A stretch of 50,982 nucleotides of DNA from Pseudonocardia sp. (GTDB taxonomy: Bacteria > Actinomycetota > Actinomycetes > Mycobacteriales > Pseudonocardiaceae): the NCBI GenBank assembly GCA_030451825.1, contig JAKDNL010000004.1, forward strand, positions 1 to 50,982, read 5' to 3'. A program made the position numbers and the translations under genes. Shown in pieces: positions 16,210-24,283 of this stretch (positions are counted from its first letter, which is position 1; the number at the start of each line of letters is the position of its first letter). The notes under the pieces are model-generated. The model was not told the DNA's origin. It saw only the letters and a list, made by a program, of their open reading frames with translations, and did no database searches.

Positions 16210-18027
16210 TCAGGCCTGATCGGGCCGGGACGGCGCGGACGGGGCCGCGAGGTCGCGGCGCCAGCGGCGGCGCAGGGCGAACGCGGCGCCCTTCGGGGCA
16301 CGGTCGCGGGTGAACACGCCCTTCTTGTTGCCGCCCACACGCATGGCCCCCGGAGTGGTGGCGAAGTCGGCGAAGTTCCAGACGTGCTCGCCCACGACGG
16401 CGTCGACGCGGTCGAACACGCGGTGGTTCATGTCCAGGTAGGCGACCTGGTACTCCTCGCTCCAGGGCTGCGGGTCCACCGCATGCATCCCGGGGAGGGT
16501 GTCGGCGCCGTACTCGGTGACGATGATCGGCTTGCCCTCGCCGGCCCAGGCGCGCAGCTCCTCGTCCCACGCCTGCTCCGCGGCCTCCAGGTCCCCGGCG
16601 TGGACGTACCACCCGTAGTACCGGTTGAGCATCAGCACGTCGGCGAAGCGCGAGACCCGGCACTTGCCGTGCGGGGCGAGCATCACGTTCACGAAGCCGG
16701 CGGGCCGGGTCGGGTCCGCCTCGCGCACGACGTCGAACAGCGGCCGGAAGTAGTGCTCAGCCTCCTCGGTGTCGGATTCGGGCTCGTTGGCGATGGACCA
16801 GAGGACGACGCTCGGGTGGTTCTTGTCCCGGGCGACGAGCTCGCGGATCGCCTGCGCGTGGACGCGCTGTGTCTCGTCGTTGATCGTGTCCTCGGAGAAG
16901 GTCTGGTAGCCCTGGCCACCGAAGATGCCGCCGCCGAGCCCCATGTTGAGGCCGACGGCCGCGGTCTCGTCGATCACGACGATGCCGTTGCGGTCGGCGT
17001 GGTCGAGGACGTCCTCCGAGTACGGGTAGTGCGAGGTGCGCAGCGAGTTCGCGCCGATCCACCCCAGCAGGGCGAAATCCTGCACCAGCAGGGCGTCGTT
17101 GTGCCCCTTGCCCAGGCCGGGGTGGTCCTCGTGCATCCCGAAGCCGGTGAATCGGAACGGCTCACCGTTGATCAGGAACTCGGTGCCGCGGACCTCGACG
17201 GTCCGGACGCCGACGGACTGGTGGTAGCTGTCGACGACCTCTCCGGCATGGTCGAGAAGCTGCAGCTCCAGGTCGTAGAGGTAGCCGTCGCCTGGCGCCC
17301 AGGGGTGCACCGGGTCGACGGCGATCGTGGCGTCGGTCCCGGACGCTCGGCCGACCTCGATGCCGTCGGCGTCGCGGAGCACGGCGCGCGCATCGAGGCC
17401 GTCGGCGGCGACGGCCGAGGCCGTGTAGCGCACGGTTCCGGCCGTTCCGTCGAGCGCGGTGACCACGGTGACGTCGTCGAGGTGGGCGACCGGGGTGGCC
17501 GAGAGCCAGACGCTGCGGTGGATCCCGGCGTAGTTGAAGAAGTCGTGCCAGTAGCGCTGCCGCGGCCCGACGGCGGTCTGTTCGATGACGCCGGGCGGGA
17601 TCGTCCGGAAGCTCAGCCGGTTGTCGACGCAGACGGTGAGACGGACCTCGTCCCCGGGCTGCACCAGCTCGCTGACGTCGGCCTCGAAGGGCGTGTACCC
17701 GCCCTCGTGCGACACGACCGCGGTGTCGCCCACCCACACCGTCGCCCGGTGCGTCGCCGACTCGAGGTGCACGGCGATGCGCCGGCCCGACCAGCCACGG
17801 GGGATCCGGACCGTGCGCTGATACCACACCTCACCGGAGTGGTCACGCACGCCGGCGTCGGCCAGCAGGTCGTTGTAGCTGGCGGGCACGGCCATCTGCA
17901 CCCCGCCGGCCAGCGGCGCGGCGAACCACCGCTCCTCGCGGCCGACACCCTCGGTGTCGACGCGGAACGACCACAGGCCGTCGAGCGACTTGCGTTCCCG
18001 GGTCCGGGTGTCCTGTGGGCGAAGCAT
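16210..18027 (-). CDS. uidA: Beta-glucuronidase (GH2)
   Basis: 605-aa glycoside hydrolase family 2 enzyme, the same size as Escherichia coli UidA (603). It releases D-glucuronate from beta-glucuronides with retention. It has the sugar-binding domain, an immunoglobulin-like domain and a TIM barrel. The acid/base is Glu415 in ANEPES, the nucleophile Glu505 in VTEYGAD, and Asn567-Lys568 in NKKG is the pair that recognises the glucuronate carboxylate in true glucuronidases. No signal peptide is seen, so it acts on imported glucuronides. ATG 18027 has AAGGAG at good spacing. It is the first gene of the operon with the carrier, larE and larB, divergent from lacI, and the 14-bp operator lies about 90 bp upstream. 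Confidence 0.95.
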   Translation of the reverse strand: MLRPQDTRTRERKSLDGLWSFRVDTEGVGREERWFAAPLAGGVQMAVPASYNDLLADAGVRDHSGEVWYQRTVRIPRGWSGRRIAVHLESATHRATVWVGDTAVVSHEGGYTPFEADVSELVQPGDEVRLTVCVDNRLSFRTIPPGVIEQTAVGPRQRYWHDFFNYAGIHRSVWLSATPVAHLDDVTVVTALDGTAGTVRYTASAVAADGLDARAVLRDADGIEVGRASGTDATIAVDPVHPWAPGDGYLYDLELQLLDHAGEVVDSYHQSVGVRTVEVRGTEFLINGEPFRFTGFGMHEDHPGLGKGHNDALLVQDFALLGWIGANSLRTSHYPYSEDVLDHADRNGIVVIDETAAVGLNMGLGGGIFGGQGYQTFSEDTINDETQRVHAQAIRELVARDKNHPSVVLWSIANEPESDTEEAEHYFRPLFDVVREADPTRPAGFVNVMLAPHGKCRVSRFADVLMLNRYYGWYVHAGDLEAAEQAWDEELRAWAGEGKPIIVTEYGADTLPGMHAVDPQPWSEEYQVAYLDMNHRVFDRVDAVVGEHVWNFADFATTPGAMRVGGNKKGVFTRDRAPKGAAFALRRRWRRDLAAPSAPSRPDQA

Positions 18028-18116
18028 CGCGACTCCTTCGTCGTCGTGGCAGCCGTTCCGGCGCGGGCCGGCGGATCGGTGGTTCCGGCACATTGAGGCA
18101 AGCGCGCCGATGCCCC

Positions 18117-18130
18117 GGCAATTCGTTGCC
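18117..18130. promoter_or_regulatory. LacI-type operator, copy 1 (GGCAATTCGTTGCC)
   Basis: 14-bp near-perfect palindrome in the uidA/lacI intergenic region, overlapping the -35 element of lacI. A further half site GTTGCC follows at 18135-18140 and GGCAA occurs at 18097-18101. The same 14-mer with two central changes is at 20477-20490. It is the probable binding site of the LacI protein encoded next door, giving autoregulation and control of uidA. Confidence 0.75.
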
Positions 18131-18160
18131 ACCAGTTGCCCCGCCGTTAGGCTGCACCGG
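18126..18160 (+). promoter_or_regulatory. Probable lacI promoter giving a leaderless mRNA
   Basis: TTGCCA (18126-18131) and TAGGCT (18148-18153) are spaced by 16 bp. The expected transcription start, about 7 bp after the -10, falls on the GTG start codon at 18160, and no ribosome site precedes it. Leaderless translation is common in actinobacteria. The operator overlaps the -35. Confidence 0.5.
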
Positions 18161-19173
18161 TGGCGGACCGCCCGACCATCTACGACGTCGCGCGCTCCGC
18201 CGGGGTGGCCCCGTCCACGGTCTCGCGCGCCCTCGCCCGCCCCGGACGGGTCAGCGCCGGCACCGCCGAGCGCGTCCGCGCCGCCGCCGCGGAGCTCGGC
18301 TACCGGGCGCTCCCCCAGGCCAGGGCGGCGTCCACGGCCGCGACCGGCATGATCGCGCTGGTCATCTCCGACATCACGAACCCGTTCGGCTTCGAGATCA
18401 TCCGCGGGGCCGAGCACGCCGCATCCGACGCCGGCTACACGATGATCCTCTCCGACGCGCAGGAGTCGGGTACCCGGGAACGCACGCTCGTCGAGCGGGC
18501 GATGCCGAGCGTGGACGGGATCGTGCTGGCGAGCTCCCGGATGTCGGACTCCACGATCCGCATGATGGCAAAGCAGAAGCCGACGGTCGTCCTCAATCGC
18601 GCCGTGCTCGACGTGCCGAGCGTGGTCACCGACAACCGCCGCGGCGCCGCCGCAGCGGTCGAGCACCTGCGCGAGCTCGGCCACGACGCGGTCTCCTATC
18701 TCGCCGGTCCGGAGGCGTCCTGGGCCGACGGCACGAGATGGAAGGCGGTGCTCGAGGCGGCGCAGATCGCGGGCGTGCGCGCCCGGCGCGCCGGGCCGGC
18801 GGTCCCGACGGTCGACGGCGGTGTCGCGGCCGCCGCCGAGCTCGGCGACCCGCTGCCGACCGCCGTCGTCGCCTTCAACGACCAGGTCGCGATCGGGCTC
18901 GTCCGCGGCCTGCGCCGGCGCGGGGTGGACGTGCCCGGCGACGTCAGCGTCGTCGGTTTCGACGACATCATGCTGGCCCGCCTCGTCACACCGGAGCTCA
19001 CGACCGTGGCCGCGCCGCTGCGGACCATGGGCGGCGTCGCGGTCCGCAACCTGCTCGCCCAGATCGCCTCCTCCGGCGCGACGCCGGCCCGCTCGGCCGA
19101 GCTACCGGCCCAGCTGGTGGTGCGGGCCTCGACGGGGCCGCGACGCCGCCGGGTACGTCAGCGCAGCCGGTAG
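18160..19173 (+). CDS. LacI-family regulator of the glucuronide/lar regulon
   Basis: 337-aa LacI/GalR repressor. The HTH is PTIYDVARSAGVAPSTVSRAL at residues 5-25, with the hinge region ending near 55-60. The periplasmic-binding-protein-like sensor domain contains ISDITNPFGFEIIRGAE, DGIVLASSRM and GDVSVVGFDDIMLARL. The start is a GTG at 18160. It is divergent from uidA and converges on larA, with a 16-bp overlap of coding ends. The matching operators in its own promoter and in the larA/uxaC promoter suggest one repressor for the whole cluster, with a uronate such as glucuronate or fructuronate as likely inducer. Confidence 0.92.
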   Translation: MADRPTIYDVARSAGVAPSTVSRALARPGRVSAGTAERVRAAAAELGYRALPQARAASTAATGMIALVISDITNPFGFEIIRGAEHAASDAGYTMILSDAQESGTRERTLVERAMPSVDGIVLASSRMSDSTIRMMAKQKPTVVLNRAVLDVPSVVTDNRRGAAAAVEHLRELGHDAVSYLAGPEASWADGTRWKAVLEAAQIAGVRARRAGPAVPTVDGGVAAAAELGDPLPTAVVAFNDQVAIGLVRGLRRRGVDVPGDVSVVGFDDIMLARLVTPELTTVAAPLRTMGGVAVRNLLAQIASSGATPARSAELPAQLVVRASTGPRRRRVRQRSR

Positions 19174-20423
19174 AGGACCTCCCCCGCCTGCGCGACGACC
19201 AGGGTGTCCGGATCGGCACGCTCGGCGTCGAGGTCGACCGCCGCCGGGTCGAGGTAGGACAGGTTCGCCGCCCGCACCACCTGCTCCGGGATCCCGGTGG
19301 CCAGGGTGACCCGCACCCGGCACCGCTCGCCGTGTTCGGCGTCGTAGGTGCCGGCTCCGCGCAGGTGGGTGGAGTGCGCGAGCACGCCCCACGGCAGGTG
19401 GGCGAACCGCTCCCACTGCGCCACGAAGTAGTCCCGGCAGTGGTAGCCGATCTCCTCGATCTCCGGGTGCATCGCCGAGATGGTCGTGATGTGCGGGGCG
19501 TAGAGGACGACCTCGCCGCCGTCGGCCACCACGGGTTCGAGCTTGTAGAAGCCCTTCGCGGCGGTCCAGATGTCCTCGTACTTGTCGGGCATGACCGACA
19601 CGACCCGCCGCACCGGCGCGTCCAGGTAGCGCACGTGCGCCCCGGCGGCCACCTCCGCCGCAGCTGCCCAGGCAGCCTCCGGGCTCCCGAACGCCACCGA
19701 GTGCAGCTCGTCCGACCCCGACCGCACGACCAGGCACAGCGCGTACCGCTGCACCGGCACCATCGCGGCCGCCTCGTCGATCAGGGCACGCACCGGGGTC
19801 GTCCCGCGGGTCCCGATGATCTCCACGCTGGAGATGAGGGCACCGAGCCAGTGCGACAGGTCGATGATCTCCGGCCCGGCGACCCCCGGGAAGAAGTACT
19901 TGTTCCCGCCGGAGAAGCCGGCGACCTCGTGCGGGAACACCGGGCCGACGACGAGCGCGACGTCTGCCTCCACGACGTGCCGGTTGAGCCGGACGTCGAC
20001 CGGGTGGTGCAGGCGCCCCCCGGAGAGCTCCGCAACCCGGGCGGCGGGGATCGTCCCCACCGACACCAGGGTCTCCGGGAGCCACCACTCGTGGTTGCGC
20101 ACCGTCATGCCCGGATAGGTCGACCCCAGGTCACCGTCGACGTAGCCGAGGTGGGCGGCCAGCCGGTCGTCGGCCATCGCCGCGTGGGTGCCCAGCGCCG
20201 TCAGCACCACCAGGCGGCTCGCCCGGCCGGCCAGCGACTCGTGGACCGCGGCGAGCAGCAGTGGAAGCGGACAGGTGCGGGTGCCGTCGGGCACCACGAC
20301 GCACACCGAGCGGCCCTCCACCTGGATCCCCGCGAGCTGCTCGCGGACGAAGGCCCGCACGTCGTCCGCGGAGAGCACCGTGTCGGCGGAGCCGAGGGAT
20401 GCACATTCTGCCGTGTCCGTCAC
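19158..20423 (-). CDS. LarA-family nickel-pincer-dependent 2-hydroxyacid racemase/epimerase
   Basis: 421-aa member of the LarA (DUF2088) family; Lactobacillus LarA has 424. The key residues line up: Asp46 and Arg49 in DGTRTCPLP, His80 in LGTHAAM, His165 and Lys175 in PHEVAGFSGGNKYFFPG, and His191 in DLSHWLG. The 10- and 16-residue spacings are identical to His174-Lys184-His200 of LarA, where Lys184 holds the nickel-pincer nucleotide by a thioamide. GTG 20423 gives the family length; an ATG at 20531 would run over the operator and the uxaC start. Given uxaC and uxuB beside it and no mannonate dehydratase, the best candidate reaction is D-mannonate/D-gluconate C2 epimerisation. Lactate racemisation is unlikely from context. 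The substrate is inferred, the family is not. Confidence 0.9.
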   Translation of the reverse strand: MTDTAECASLGSADTVLSADDVRAFVREQLAGIQVEGRSVCVVVPDGTRTCPLPLLLAAVHESLAGRASRLVVLTALGTHAAMADDRLAAHLGYVDGDLGSTYPGMTVRNHEWWLPETLVSVGTIPAARVAELSGGRLHHPVDVRLNRHVVEADVALVVGPVFPHEVAGFSGGNKYFFPGVAGPEIIDLSHWLGALISSVEIIGTRGTTPVRALIDEAAAMVPVQRYALCLVVRSGSDELHSVAFGSPEAAWAAAAEVAAGAHVRYLDAPVRRVVSVMPDKYEDIWTAAKGFYKLEPVVADGGEVVLYAPHITTISAMHPEIEEIGYHCRDYFVAQWERFAHLPWGVLAHSTHLRGAGTYDAEHGERCRVRVTLATGIPEQVVRAANLSYLDPAAVDLDAERADPDTLVVAQAGEVLYRLR

Positions 20424-20476
20424 GCACCCCACGATCGAGCGGAGGGGCGGCGCAGGCAAGCCGCGCGGCAAGTCGT

Positions 20477-20490
20477 GGCAACCCGTTGCC
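20477..20490. promoter_or_regulatory. LacI-type operator, copy 2 (GGCAACCCGTTGCC)
   Basis: 14-bp palindrome with perfect 6-bp arms between the divergent larA and uxaC genes, differing from copy 1 at 18117 only at two central positions. A related half site, GGCAAG, is at 20467-20472. This places larA and uxaC-uxuB under the same repressor as uidA. Confidence 0.75.
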
Positions 20491-20521
20491 CGACCGGACC
20501 CGGCTGCGGATCGTGACATCC

Positions 20522-21931
20522 ATGCCGGCACTGCAGCCCCATCCCGACCGCCTGCTCCCCGCCGACCCCGCGACGCGGGCGGTGGCCCGCCGGCTCTACG
20601 CCCTGGTGCGTGACCTGCCGATCCTGTCCCCGCACGGGCACGTCGACGCGGGCGTGCTGGAGCGCGACGAGCCCTTCGCCGACCCGGCGACGCTGCTGGT
20701 CACCCCCGACCACTACGTGACCCGGTTGCTGCACGCCTCGGGCGTGCCGCTGACCGAACTCGGCGTCGGAGCCGAGCCGCTCGATGAGCCGGGCGCGCGC
20801 CATGCCTGGCGCACCTTCTGCCGGCACTGGCCGGTGTTCCGGGGCACCCCCGTCCGGCACTGGATCGAGTCGGAGCTCGCGGAGATCTTCGGTGTCACCG
20901 AGCGGCCGGCCGACGGTACCGCCGACGCGATCTTCGACCAGGTGTCGGCGGCACTGGCCAAGGACGAGTTCCGGCCCCGGGCGCTGTTCCGGCAGTTCGG
21001 GATCGCGGTCCTGGCGACCACCGACGACCCGGCCGACGACCTCGCCGCGCACGCCGCCCTGCGCGCCGACACCTCCTGGGACCGGCGGGTCGTCCCCACC
21101 TTCCGGCCGGACCGCTACCTCGAGCCGGCGGCCGACGGGTGGGCCGCCGGCGTGGCCGCGCTGGGCCGGACCGCCGACGTCGACACCGGGACCTACGCCG
21201 GCTATCTCGCCGCGTTGGCGCGGCGCCGCCGGCACTTCGTCGAGCACGGCGCGACCTCGGCCGACCACAGCCACGCGGACGTGCGTACCGACCCCCTGGA
21301 CCCCTGCACCGCGGCCGACATCTACGCGCGGGCGCTGCGGGGCGAGGCATCCGCCGGCGAGTCGCTGGCGTTCCGGCGCCACATGCTTCTGGAGATGGCC
21401 CGCATGTCCACCGAGGACGGCCTGGTGATGACGCTGCACCCGGGCATCCGGCGCAACCACCACGGGCCGACGTTCCGGGCCTTCGGCCCCGACCGCGGCC
21501 ACGACATCCCGACCGGCATCGAGCTCACCGACGCGCTGCGCCCGCTGCTCGAGCGCTTCGGCACCCACCCCGGCTTCACGCTGGTCGTGTTCACCACCGA
21601 CGAGAGCGTGTTCTCCCGCCAGCTCGCCCCGCTCGCCGGGTTCTACCCGTCGGTCTACGTCGGCGCGCCGTGGTGGTTCCTCGACGCGCCCGACGCGATC
21701 CGCCGCTGGCGCGAGGCGGTCACCGAGACCACGGGCTTCACCCGCACCTCCGGGTTCGTCGACGACACCCGGGCGTTCTGCTCGATCCCGGCCCGCCACG
21801 ACATGTCGCGGCGCCTGGACGCCGGTCACCTGGCCAGGCTCGTCCTCGAGCACCGACTGGAGGAGGACGAAGCCGCCGAGACCGCGCTCGCCCTGGTGAC
21901 CGAGAACCCGCGACGGGCGTTCAAGCTGTGA
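20522..21931 (+). CDS. uxaC: Uronate (glucuronate) isomerase
   Basis: 469-aa amidohydrolase-superfamily enzyme that isomerises D-glucuronate to D-fructuronate (and galacturonate to tagaturonate). Typical blocks: LSPHGHVDAGVL (metal-binding HxH), DDPADDLAAHAAL, VVPTFRPDRY, TLHPGIRRNH, FTLVVFTTDES, YVGAPWWFLD and the C-terminal FVDDTRAFCSIPARHDMSRR. ATG 20522 fits the family length of about 470; no strong ribosome site is visible, and an upstream in-frame GTG cannot be excluded. It overlaps uxuB by GTGA and is divergent from larA across the operator. Confidence 0.93.
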   Translation: MPALQPHPDRLLPADPATRAVARRLYALVRDLPILSPHGHVDAGVLERDEPFADPATLLVTPDHYVTRLLHASGVPLTELGVGAEPLDEPGARHAWRTFCRHWPVFRGTPVRHWIESELAEIFGVTERPADGTADAIFDQVSAALAKDEFRPRALFRQFGIAVLATTDDPADDLAAHAALRADTSWDRRVVPTFRPDRYLEPAADGWAAGVAALGRTADVDTGTYAGYLAALARRRRHFVEHGATSADHSHADVRTDPLDPCTAADIYARALRGEASAGESLAFRRHMLLEMARMSTEDGLVMTLHPGIRRNHHGPTFRAFGPDRGHDIPTGIELTDALRPLLERFGTHPGFTLVVFTTDESVFSRQLAPLAGFYPSVYVGAPWWFLDAPDAIRRWREAVTETTGFTRTSGFVDDTRAFCSIPARHDMSRRLDAGHLARLVLEHRLEEDEAAETALALVTENPRRAFKL

Positions 21932-23304
21932 GCACCCAGCGCGCCGCACAGCGGCTGACCCGCTCGAGCGGACACGTCCGGCCCGCCGCTCCCGTCCGCA
22001 TCGTGCACCTGGGTCTCGGCAACTTCTTCCGCACCCACCAGGCCTGGTACACCGACCACGCCCCCGATCGCGAGGACTGGGGCATCGCCGCCTTCGGTGG
22101 CCGGGGCACCGAGCCCGCGCGGTCCCTCGCCGCCCAGGACGGCCTCTACACCCTGATCACCCGCGGGCCCGGGACACCGACCTTCGAGACGATCACCAGC
22201 GTGTCCGCCGCCCACGCGGCCACCGAACACGACCGGTTCCGCACCCTCGTCGCCACCGCCGCGGTGGCCGTCGTGACCCTCACCGTGACCGAGGCCGGCT
22301 ATCGGCGCGCACCGGACGGGACGCTCGACACCGCCGATCCCGCAGTCGCGGCCGACCTCGCCACCCTGCGGGCCGACCCGCAGGCGCCCGCGGCGACCGT
22401 CCCCGTGCGGCTCGCCGCCGGTCTCGCCGCGCGACGGGCGGCCGGCGCCGGACCGATCGCGATCGTGTCCTGCGACAACCTCGCCGGCAACGGACCGGCC
22501 ACCCGACGCGTGGTCCTCGACGCCGCCGAGCTGCTCGACCCGGCACTGGCCCGCTGGATCGACGACCAGGTCACGTTCCCCGCGACCATGGTCGACCGCA
22601 TCACGCCGCGCACCACCACCGACGACCTGGACCAGGTCCGGAACGACCACCACGTCGACGACCCGGTCCCGGTCGTCACCGAGCCCTTCTCCGAATGGGT
22701 AGTGGCCGACTCCTTCCCGGCGGGCCGGCCACGCTGGGAGGACGCCGGGGCCCGCCTCGTCGCCGACGTCGAGAACCACGAGGCGCGCAAGCTGCTGATG
22801 CTCAACGGCAGCCACTCGCTGCTCGCCTACGCAGGCCCGCTGCGCGGACACACCACCGTCGCCGACGCGATCGCCGATCCCGTCGTCCGCGGTTGGGTGG
22901 AACAATGGTGGGACGTCGCCGGCCGCCACGTCCCCGTCCCCGACCTCGGGGGCTACCGCGACCAACTGCTCGACCGGTTCGCCAACCCGGCCATGCGCCA
23001 CCTGCTGGGCCAGATCGCCGCGGACGGCTCGGAGAAGCTGCGGGTACGGACCGTTCCGGTCCTGCGCACCGAGCGACGCGCGGGAGAGCTCCCGGTCGGG
23101 GCGGTGCGCGTTCTCGCGGCATGGCTCCTGCACCTGCGGGGCACCGACGTCGCGGACCCCGCCCGCGACGCTCTCACCGCCGCAGCCCGAGGCGAGCTCC
23201 ATGCTGCGGCAGCGGGCGTCCTGGCGGTGCTCGACCGCGACCTCGCCGCCGACGCCGCCCTGGTCCGGGCCGTCGCCGGCGAAGCCGGACGGCTCGGGAC
23301 GTGA
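21928..23304 (+). CDS. Fructuronate reductase-type mannitol dehydrogenase family protein (UxuB-like)
   Basis: 458-aa long-chain polyol dehydrogenase. The N-terminal Rossmann domain has VHLGLGNFFRTHQAWYTD. The middle part contains IAIVSCDNLAGNG, FPATMVDRITPRTT and PFSEWVVAD. The catalytic helix is KLLMLNGSHSLLAYAG with the family Lys-Asn-His arrangement. It should reduce D-fructuronate to D-mannonate with NADH; tagaturonate reductase (UxaB) or mannitol dehydrogenase are alternatives, but the beta-glucuronidase context favours fructuronate. The GTG start overlaps the uxaC stop. No uxuA, kdgK or kdgA follows, so the fate of mannonate must be decided elsewhere or by the LarA-type enzyme. Confidence 0.88.
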   Translation: MSTQRAAQRLTRSSGHVRPAAPVRIVHLGLGNFFRTHQAWYTDHAPDREDWGIAAFGGRGTEPARSLAAQDGLYTLITRGPGTPTFETITSVSAAHAATEHDRFRTLVATAAVAVVTLTVTEAGYRRAPDGTLDTADPAVAADLATLRADPQAPAATVPVRLAAGLAARRAAGAGPIAIVSCDNLAGNGPATRRVVLDAAELLDPALARWIDDQVTFPATMVDRITPRTTTDDLDQVRNDHHVDDPVPVVTEPFSEWVVADSFPAGRPRWEDAGARLVADVENHEARKLLMLNGSHSLLAYAGPLRGHTTVADAIADPVVRGWVEQWWDVAGRHVPVPDLGGYRDQLLDRFANPAMRHLLGQIAADGSEKLRVRTVPVLRTERRAGELPVGAVRVLAAWLLHLRGTDVADPARDALTAAARGELHAAAAGVLAVLDRDLAADAALVRAVAGEAGRLGT

Positions 23305-23429
23305 ACAACCTGGCTCGCGCCACCGTCGAGGGCATCGCCCTCCGTCGATCAGCGACCCGACCTCAGCGCGCCGGCCCGATACCCGCCGCGTCCCGCGCGG
23401 CCAGGTAGCCGAAGGTCAGTCCGGCCCCG

Positions 23430-23696
23430 ACCTGGCACCCCGCACGCGGCACCTCGGCCGTCGGCGGCGGGGTGATCTGGGCCCCCGGAAACCACCTCAT
23501 GGCCGAGGCCGGGTTCACCGACTCGGTCACCGACGCGCGGGCCTACCTGTCCGCCGGCAGCGACGGCCGGATGAGCGACGACGAGATCGACACCTACGTG
23601 CGGACGGCGCCCGAGGCCGTGCGGTTCCTGTGCTCGGCCCCTCAAGCCACCCGCGGGTCGCCTCGCATCCAGGCCCGGTCCTTGAGAGTCACCTGA
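23430..23696 (+). pseudogene. Fragment of an FAD-dependent 3-ketosteroid-dehydrogenase-like gene
   Basis: Internal piece of a KstD/fumarate-reductase-type flavoprotein. The reading GTSAVGGGVIWAPGNHLMAEAG, continuing to TDSVTDARAYL and DEIDTYVRTAPEAVRFL, is a well-known block of these enzymes just after the FAD-binding domain. The FAD GxGxxG motif upstream and everything downstream are missing; the frame ends at 23696. The rest of the 431-bp gap between uxuB and the next gene (23305-23735) shows nothing else. It marks a deletion boundary at the right edge of the glucuronide cluster. Confidence 0.6.
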
Positions 23697-23735
23697 CGCA
23701 GATGGGCACGTCGCCGTCGACTCGGTCGTAGCGCA

Positions 23736-24113
23736 TCATCGCGTCCTTCGTGGAGCGTGGCGGTGCCGTCGCATGCACCGCCACCCGGCCAGCTGACGGG
23801 CGCCGAACCAGCCCATGGCGAGTCCGAACCCGACGGTCCCCGCCGCGGGCCACCCCGTCACCTCACCGCCGAGCAACACCCCGAAGACCGCGATCGCCGC
23901 GCCGAGGCCCGCCACCGCGACGAACAAGGCGAAGCCTCGGCTGAAGCCCCGGGAGACCGGGCCGCTGCGCAGGTACTCCGCCAGGGTCTCGCCCTCTTCG
24001 TGTCCCAGGACCACCTGCTCGGCGCCGTGGAATCGGGCGCCGAGCAGCTGCCGGCGTTGCCGGAGGAGGAATCCCTCGGGGCGGCGGACGTGGTCGTGTT
24101 CCGTGGTGTACAT
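23736..24113 (-). CDS. Small two-helix membrane protein
   Basis: 125-aa protein of unknown function. The first 60 residues are polar (MYTTEHDHVRRPEGFLLRQR), followed by hydrophobic segments of about 20 residues each (ALFVAVAGLGAAIAVFGVLL and AAGTVGFGLAMGWFGARQL), then a basic tail. ATG 24113 is preceded by GAGGAG. It is divergent from the protease-STAND gene with 170 bp between the starts. I do not recognise a family; a membrane-anchoring or stress-related role is possible but not shown. Confidence 0.6.
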   Translation of the reverse strand: MYTTEHDHVRRPEGFLLRQRRQLLGARFHGAEQVVLGHEEGETLAEYLRSGPVSRGFSRGFALFVAVAGLGAAIAVFGVLLGGEVTGWPAAGTVGFGLAMGWFGARQLAGWRCMRRHRHAPRRTR

Positions 24114-24283
24114 GGTCGACTCCTCGGGTCGGCGGTCGGATCTCTCGGACGGTTCGACCGCTACGGCCGGTGCGAGGTTGTGATCCGAACGGGTGTATCG
24201 GGCCGGGCCGGCCACTCCCCTATCCGGTGATCGTGCTGATTGAATGCGTCCACTGGCTCAGCGACGGCACTCCGGGGGGACGG

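Noticed and set aside
13235-16219. 994-codon plus-strand open frame
   Set aside because: It runs opposite larB, larE and the GPH carrier, has no domain motifs and exists only because high GC makes stops rare.
19158-20423. Lactate racemase as the function of the LarA homologue
   Set aside because: No lactate permease, lactate dehydrogenase or larD-type channel nearby; the context is uronate catabolism. Kept only as a family name.
20424-20531. Longer larA reading starting at ATG 20531
   Set aside because: It would cover the operator and the uxaC start and add 36 residues without family similarity; GTG 20423 gives the normal LarA length.
20420-21949. 509-codon minus-strand open frame
   Set aside because: Antisense of uxaC, which has its full set of isomerase motifs.
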